DNA from: Cavia porcellus
Taxonomy: Eukaryota > Chordata > Mammalia > Rodentia > Caviidae
Direction of reading: 5' to 3'
DNA: 64,000 nucleotides
NCBI RefSeq assembly: GCF_034190915.1
Contig: NW_026947484.1
Coordinates: forward strand, 139,474,982-139,538,981
The notes beneath the pieces are model-generated. The model saw only the letters and a program-made list of their open reading frames with translations, did not search any database and had not been told where the DNA came from. How positions within the stretch are numbered: position 1 is the first letter of the stretch; every line of letters starts with the position of its first letter. Below, one piece after another: positions 58,131 through 64,000 of this stretch. The translations under genes were made by a program, and so were the position numbers.

Positions 58131-58700
58131 TCTGATTTGATTTTTTCTAGAGCCTCATTTAATTTGTTTGTTGTCACTCTAGAGAGGCCAAGTAGGTGAC
58201 TTTCAGATTTTTGCACCTCATAGTTTCCTGAGTTTGCTTTTGATGAATTGGATGTCTGAGGTCACATCTTGTTTAAACATCGTCTCATTTTCTTTCCTTT
58301 TTGTTTAATTCCTAGAGTCACACTTTTAAATTGCCTTTGTTGAGTGCTTTATTGATAGTATTTAGAACCCTTAGGAAATGACTACACTGAGATATCTTCC
58401 AGGTGTAACAGACTTTGGGGTTTTGGGTGTACTGCAAGATCCTATGACTTCAGTTTGTTGAGGATGAGAAGCTACTCCTGTTTTGCCCACCTCCTGGTTC
58501 TTTGTAATTGTGCAATAGTATTTTCTATTAGTCAATCTCAGTCTTGAAATACTAGGAAAAATAGCTGTTTATTACAATTATGTTACTTTAGGCTAAAGTG
58601 GTACCATCAGCAATAACAATAGCATCAATCACAGCCTACAAAATGACAAACTGAGGTAACCATTAATTTGCCACAATTAACCTTAGGAACTATATTTGTG

Positions 58701-59790
58701 ATTATATAATAAAATCTAAAAGTAATCATAAAATTTTATGCATCCAACCTATAATTAATATCTTCAAAATATGCAAAGATTGAAGGACTTTTAAACATGA
58801 AAGTTTATAATTCATCATGATCAGCGAAAGATATGAATTGAAAAGAATTAACATTTTATTTCTATATTTTAAGGTTGAGTGACTGATTATAAAATTTGTA
58901 CACTTGAGTAACTATTGAAGCTGAATATAGGGAGATAAATATCTCACTTCCACAGACACACTGTTCCGAGAATGATACGTATGATCTTAATTGTCTGTTA
59001 CTTTTGTGCAGTTTTTGGCACCAACCAAGCTGTGATAGTGGCAACCAACATCATATGTAATGTGCTGCCAGTTGTTCCAACAAGTACTTTTTCTTCATAC
59101 TTCTTTACTTCATAATTATTACAAGAGGTATGATATCTTGCACCATTTTAACCAATGAAGGAGTAATCAAAAACATTTCTAATCACACTGGTCAAGTCTT
59201 GGAGAAACCATAAGCTTATCCTCAAAAAAAAAAAAAAAAAAAAAAACAGCTGAGAGTCAGATTCCAAATGCATTCCACCTAACATTAGAACTCCAGTTTA
59301 TGACATCTTATTCTGAATATATTCTCAGTCAGAGAAACATTAACACAAACGAGAGTTGAGAATACATTGTTTCGGGAGGTTCTTCTAATCTGCCAAACAA
59401 CAATTGAAACTTTATCTTTTAAATGTTTTTATTTTAAAGAGAAAAAGAAAAAAATAGAAATAAAAATAAAATTTATCTTCAACTAACGCATACAATGCTT
59501 TTTTTTGGTTTTAAGTAGATCTCTTGTTTAAGTAATAGATTATTATAATTGTCACTTTTAATTTTTGGAAAACTATAAAGAAGAAAAGTTAGCCCATATC
59601 ATCTGTAGATTAAGACATGCATCAAACACAAAGCCAAACTTAAGCATCAGCTAAGATTTGGAAGAAAGGGAGATATCAGTCTGGTGATCAGCTTGGTGGT
59701 TAGATACTGAACCAAGTAAAAGAGAACAACATAACCTACACTGCTCTCACAGTGCTTTTCCCTTTTTGATAAATAATGTGAGTTTCTCCC
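58701..59790. other. AT-rich interval, few features
   Basis: There is a run of 23 A at 59224-59246. A 53-bp A/T-rich segment at 59419-59471 matches the end of the L1 B/C 3'UTR (TTTTTATTTTAAAGAGAAAAAG) between 8-bp repeats TTTATCTT, possibly a minute L1 tail insertion. Nothing else was recognised. Confidence 0.4.
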
Positions 59791-60215
59791 CCTCTTCAAT
59801 TTATGACTACTAGACCAGTATCAGGTAGAAGAAGTAAATTGCAGGGACTTCTTAGCATGGGCTGGAAGAAGATTTGGAATTTCCATCTTCTTCCTGTTGG
59901 AATTCAGCACTGTGCTGTGATAAGGCCCACATGGAGAGCCCCCATGGAGGTAAACGGTGGGACTCCAAGACTACTCAAGCAGCGCTTTCAGTCACCACCC
60001 TCTGCCAATGATCTCCCATACAGACACAGCTTATTTCATAGACATAGCAGCTAGCCTGGCTCCCAGGTGACTGATGTGCCAAAAGGCATTATTTACAGGA
60101 AAAAGAATCACCTGGGAGAACCTACTAATTCTTCAGAGTCATGAGAATTAATAAAGTCATTTCTGTTTTAAGCCACTAAGTTTTGAATAGTTTGTTGGGC
60201 TGGAGTAGATAATTA
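59790..60215 (+). mobile_element. MLT1-like LTR (ERVL-MaLR)
   Basis: Starting near TTGATAAATAATGTGAGTTTCTCC, it contains GGCCCACATGGAGAGC, a CAAGCAGC block and the 3' end ATTAATAAAGTCATTTCTGTTTTAAGCCACTAAGTTTTGAATAGTTTGTTGG. That end closely follows the MLT1 terminus (TTTAAGCCACTAAGTTTTGGGGTAATTTGTT). It is an ancient solo LTR with no internal region. Confidence 0.75.
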
Positions 60216-61437
60216 AGGCTTCTAGTTTAGTGAAGAGGAGAGGCATAAGTAAGAGATAAAATGGGATGGATGTCCAGGGAATTATGGAAGTAAAGCAGAT
60301 TTCTTAAAGTTGAGAGTTTACTGTATAAATTAACTAGCAGTAAAGAAGATATGAGTGTTCCAGAAAGAGGGAAAGGGATGTGTAAAGGAATTTCTTCAAG
60401 GTTTGCTTAAAGAATCAGACTAATCTTTAAGCAACCGGACCCTAACTTGTGAGAAGTAGGGTAAGACAAGGGCAATTGTATTTAGAACTTATAAATTATC
60501 ATAAATGCAAAAAGAAGCCTTTGGAAGATTGTACTCCTAAAAGTAAAGTAAACTGGTTTGTGATCAGCTTTGTATTGATTGTGCGTGAGTACTAAAAAGA
60601 TCTAGGGAATTTTTTAATATACAGTTTTTAGGAGAACAGGGAATCTTTGAGATTGTGAAATATCCCAACAGCCCTATTGTTTGAGAGCATGTGGTACTTT
60701 TGTTCTTGACCATGGGAGATCTGGTCCCCAGATTTGGCTGCCCACAAGTTAGCTAATGAATGGGACCAGGACTGATGGTTTCCATATGAGCTGCTTCGGA
60801 AAGACTCTTGGCATGGACCAGTACAACTCCATCTACAGTGTTCAGAATTGTTGATCAGTCTAGCCCTGCAACCCACTAGAGATGCCTGCTGTCTTTCAGG
60901 AAATTCCACACTTCTCAGCCAAGTCCATTGTTTGAATGCCCCTGAACATCTCCCAAGGAGCTACTCTAAAGCCTAGCCAGAAAGAAGAAATAGATATGGA
61001 CCAAAAGAGACTGGAAAATTTGGGCAGGAAGCTGTAAAATGAGATGCAGATTGGAAAAATACAGATTTCTACATCTGGGAGAGAAAATAATATATCACTA
61101 GTGACCCCCCAAAACGCTTTCTCTATACAAATATATTGAGCATAGGAATAGAGGTTGATTACTACCAAGTTAAGTAGGCTTAGGCTTTAAGACTCTGAGT
61201 TGTTCACACTCTTTCCAAGACTTGGGAGCACCTAGCAATGTTATATGTATGTTTTTGTAAACTTCAAAGGGTAAGTGTTTTTAAAAACATTTCGTTTCTT
61301 AAGTAAAGGATTACAATTTTGAATGCTGTATTGTATAAGCTCCATGTGGCACAAAACCTAGATCTGTCCCTTAAGCAGCCTGAAATTTTCAACAGCTACT
61401 CACCAACCATACTGGGGGGTCTCTGGTATACCTTTGT
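60216..61437. other. Single-copy-like interval, no gene recognised
   Basis: The frames at 60628-60909 and 60896-61168 (minus strand, 93 and 90 codons) have no known motif. No RNA gene or clear repeat is present. Confidence 0.45.
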
Positions 61438-61612
61438 AGCCAGGCAAGGTAGCACATATCTATAATTCCAGCACTCTAGGAGGCCGTGGCAGGACAATTA
61501 GAAGTTCTAGCCTAACCTGGGCAATTTATTGATTCTGTCTCAAAATTTTTTTTAAAAAAGGAGTAGAAATATAGCTCAGTATGAAGGCTCTGAGTCAATC
61601 TCCAGTAACACA
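61438..61612 (+). mobile_element. Composite SINE: B1 plus ID monomer (B1-dID type)
   Basis: The first part (61438-61545) is a B1 body: GCCAGGCAAGGTAGCACATATCTATAATTCCAGCACTCTAGGAGGCCGTGGCAGG and GGGCAATTTATTGATTCTGTCTCAAAA. After an A-rich linker comes an ID-like monomer (61560-61612) with AATATAGCTCAGTATGAAGG and GAGTCAATCTCCAGTA. The anticodon region is missing and the B box is damaged. A CA microsatellite follows. Confidence 0.82.
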
Positions 61613-61618
61613 TACCTA

Positions 61619-61663
61619 ACACACACACACACACACACACACACGCACGCACACACACACACA
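61619..61663. repeat. (CA)n microsatellite at SINE tail
   Basis: CA/CG-interrupted dinucleotide run directly after the composite SINE, a common fate of SINE A-rich tails. Confidence 0.95.
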
Positions 61664-63044
61664 AACCAAAAGAATCTCACTCAACGTTTTCATTACCTCT
61701 TGAAACTCTGTTGGAAGAATCTCTTCAGGCTTAATGTAATAAATTAGGCTCAAATTCTTTTGGAATATATCTCTGAGTAAGGTTGTAAGCAAACACAGGG
61801 CTAGGTATGTGCTGATAGAGCTATTGCACCACATAACTCACAGACTAGACTTTGACAAAAATAAATTCACATCACGTATCTTTGCCTTTCACTAAAAGCA
61901 TTGGTTTAAAAGCCTGATGACTTCTATTTATACCTAAACAGATAGGGCTGATAATTTTCCAAAGGTGTCTGGATGGTAAGTAGTTCTATGATACTATGAT
62001 ACTATTCTATGATATTCAAAGTCTTGATATTAAATAATTGTATTGTACCAGTGAAATTAATTACAGAAATATTAAGGAAGGACCCAGTGGATTTCTGAGA
62101 AGCCCCACAGGAACTCTGTTTAGGGGCAAGGGTGACTGAAATGTCCTGCTGGGATTCTGAGAGGGACCACATGCTGCAGCAGGCAGAAAGCTTCAAATTG
62201 CTTTTTAAAAACCTCATATACAATTTTGATTTTATTTCACACAGAAAAATGCTTTCTACTCTTTCCTGTTAAGCAAAGTTGACTCTATAGAAAGGAGTAG
62301 GATGATTATTAAGTGGCCTTGTGTCACTTTACTAACTGTCCTATACATGCAGCTAGGGTAGGAAAGCATGCTTTCACCCCTTTAGCACAGAGGTTTGGTC
62401 CCAGAGCAAAAAAGTCAGGAGACGGACAGGAATCTCTAGTACTCGGAGGCATTCATGCTTTTTATATTTCAAATAGAAGTCCCACAAACCTGTACTTCCT
62501 AGCCTGTCCTTTAATAGCAGACATTTGACAACACACACAAAAAAACTAGGCAAGCTTTGCACAAGGGCTGTAAAAACATTAGGAAAGGTGTTGTTACTCA
62601 TGGAAGTGTGACTGACCCTGACTGAGCTTGGTTTTAGCCTTCTTGAGACACGTAATGCTGCTTAAGTAGTCAGCAAAGTGGTCTTCATGGCCAAAGCTGG
62701 AAATCTGTCATTTTAACAGGGATCATTAAATTCATCTGTGATTTAGGTGTGAGTTTCTTTTGTTGTGCTTCTTTATTTGAAGTTTAATAATTATTGGTAA
62801 GCCAATGAAGGCAGACACTTTTGTCATTGTAGAAGATTCTTCTTCTCCAAGACACAGGGCTCTGGTGAACCAAGGCTTATGACTGTTAGCCCTTGAACCA
62901 CACTGCGGAAAAACCTATCAAGGAATGTACACTGAGGCATCTGTAACTTGCCAGATTGAGGCTTGGTTAGAAATACTCCACAAGAAGACTTCAGAAAAAT
63001 AGCACACCATGGATTATTAGATTTACTCCACATCTTGGGTACTG
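61664..63044. other. Single-copy-like interval, no gene recognised
   Basis: Short frames only (for example 62824-63162, 112 codons minus, partly in an old L1 tail). No motif or RNA gene was recognised. Confidence 0.45.
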
Positions 63045-63480
63045 AATTATTCTGCACTGAATGCACAAGTACATATGTGTTTAGTATATGATGATCATGA
63101 CACATATATGCAATGGAATAATACTGAGGACTAAAAAGCATCCAGTTCTTGGCATTTTCCATAACATGAATGAAACCATGGGATGTGATAAATGAAATAA
63201 ATCAAACACAGAAACAAAAATATTGCATAATATTAGCTATAAGTGGAATAATTTAAACAATTAAATATACTAAAATAAACAAGAAATATTGGTTACCAGG
63301 GGTCGGTAAAAGATATAGGTAAGAGGAGACAAAACAGATATGTGGGACAGGAAGTCTAGAAATAGTGTATTCAACATAAGGTAATGAAGTCATAATGTAC
63401 CTGAAATTCATGTAAATGACTATCATAATAAATGGTTTTTAGTGTCACAAAAACAATAAAAATAGATGACAACGTGAGAT
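63045..63480 (+). mobile_element. Ancient L1M-type 3' end, plus strand
   Basis: ATATATGCAATGGAATAATACTGAGG, ACATGAATGAAACCATGGGATG, TGAAATAAATCAAACACAGAAAC, TTGGTTACCAGGGG and CATAATGTACCTGAAATTCATG follow the order of the ORF2 end and 3'UTR of old mammalian L1 copies. 63481-64000 contains nothing I recognise. Confidence 0.7.
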
Positions 63481-64000
63481 GATGAATATTTTAATTTACT
63501 TCAGTATTTAGTCATCTTTGTACTATGCATTCCATAACATCATATGATATGCCTTCAGTATAAGATATTAAAGTAGTTTTTAAAAAATGGCACATAACAC
63601 TAAGTAATCTTAAAATATTCTCAAGCATCTACAAGTAAGTTTTATTTTGTTCCATTTTGTTTTGTATAAAGTTACACAGCTTCCCCCAAATCATCATTCC
63701 CCTTGTACAAAAGATAGATCCTACTGGAAACTCTTCACCTGGGCTCTAGGACTATGGGAGTCTGAAATAGGTTTTGGGATATTTCTCAGGAATGCTAAGG
63801 CGTTAGTGTTGGTCAGTTGAGCCCAGCATTAGTTCTAAGACTCCAAACACCTGACTCTCCCAGCCCCTAGCCCCAAACTGTTTGCCAGCACAGAACTACC
63901 CTCTGCAGGGAGCTCAATCAGTACAGCAGCTGTCATCAGCAAGCACAGGATGTCTAAAGGAGATAAGATAGGTCAGATAAGGTAAGAAATTGTTACTTTT

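Larger units (their letters stand above)
56915..58700 (-). mobile_element. L1 retrotransposon J, minus strand, 3' part missing
   Basis: On the minus strand a 5'UTR (about 58130-58700), ORF1 (about 57090-58130) and the first 120 bp of ORF2 (56915-57035) are recognisable. It then stops in the endonuclease N-terminus and single-copy sequence follows. The missing 3' part argues for a later deletion. The 5'UTR shares AGCAATAACAATAGCATCAATCACAG with L1 K. A SINE is inserted at 57735. Confidence 0.78.

Noticed and set aside
62824..63162. 112-codon minus-strand frame
   Set aside because: It partly overlaps an ancient L1 3' end in the opposite orientation and shows no domain.

Overview
The window is nuclear DNA of a placental mammal, most likely a non-murid rodent. 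It is AT-rich, has no compact genes or operons, and is built mainly from LINE-1 (L1) retrotransposons in both orientations. The rodent signs are a tRNA-Ala-like ID-type SINE (39799-39900), a 7SL-derived B1 (54715-54865) and a B1 fused to an ID-like monomer (61438-61612). That fused type is known from squirrel-related, dormouse and beaver-type lineages. I saw no clear murid B2 or B4 element. The species is not established. I find no intact cellular protein-coding gene, rRNA gene, functional tRNA gene or CRISPR array. Nearly every long reading frame is a broken piece of L1 ORF1 or ORF2.

Layout. 1-3350: minus-strand L1 (A), running off the left edge. 3560-6692: plus-strand L1 (B), with most of ORF2 deleted. 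6780-7318: ancient L1 relic. 7325-11375: 5'-truncated plus L1 (D), followed by a 168-bp inverted repeat. 11722-18500: near-complete minus L1 (C), probably one of the younger copies here, with GC-rich promoter monomers and a long repetitive 3'UTR. 18506-20705: old L1 tails. 20700-25990: plus L1 (F), with a fold-back rearrangement. 25991-30230: a quieter interval with faint L2/MIR remnants. 30230-32190: an L1 fragment and an orphan L1 5'UTR. 32190-34850: minus L1 (K). 35463-37430: L1 fragments and single-copy sequence.

37533-38234 is a 702-bp composite insertion with 14-bp target-site duplications (TSDs). 38358-38465 is a young SINE. 38822-40395 is an old plus L1 (I). 40435-46800 is a plus L1 (H) whose promoter is an array of about 50-bp monomers. 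46800-50085 is mostly single-copy DNA with one MaLR-type LTR. 50090-53290 holds an L1 fragment joined to minus L1 (G), which itself contains a small L1 tail insertion. 53300-56914 is mostly single-copy with B1 and MIR elements. 56915-58700 is minus L1 (J) carrying a second young SINE. 58700-64000 is mostly single-copy, with an MLT1-like LTR, a B1-ID SINE and an ancient L1 tail.

Nothing here acts as a pathway. The interest is retrotransposon biology: unrelated L1 5'UTR promoter monomers in one window (about 50, 50-72, 80-90 and possibly 122 bp), L1 3'UTRs built of degenerate repeats, nested insertions with readable TSDs, and a composite element that may be a non-autonomous L1 passenger. Divergence and identity statements are by eye. 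Copy-number and family names need a repeat-library search.
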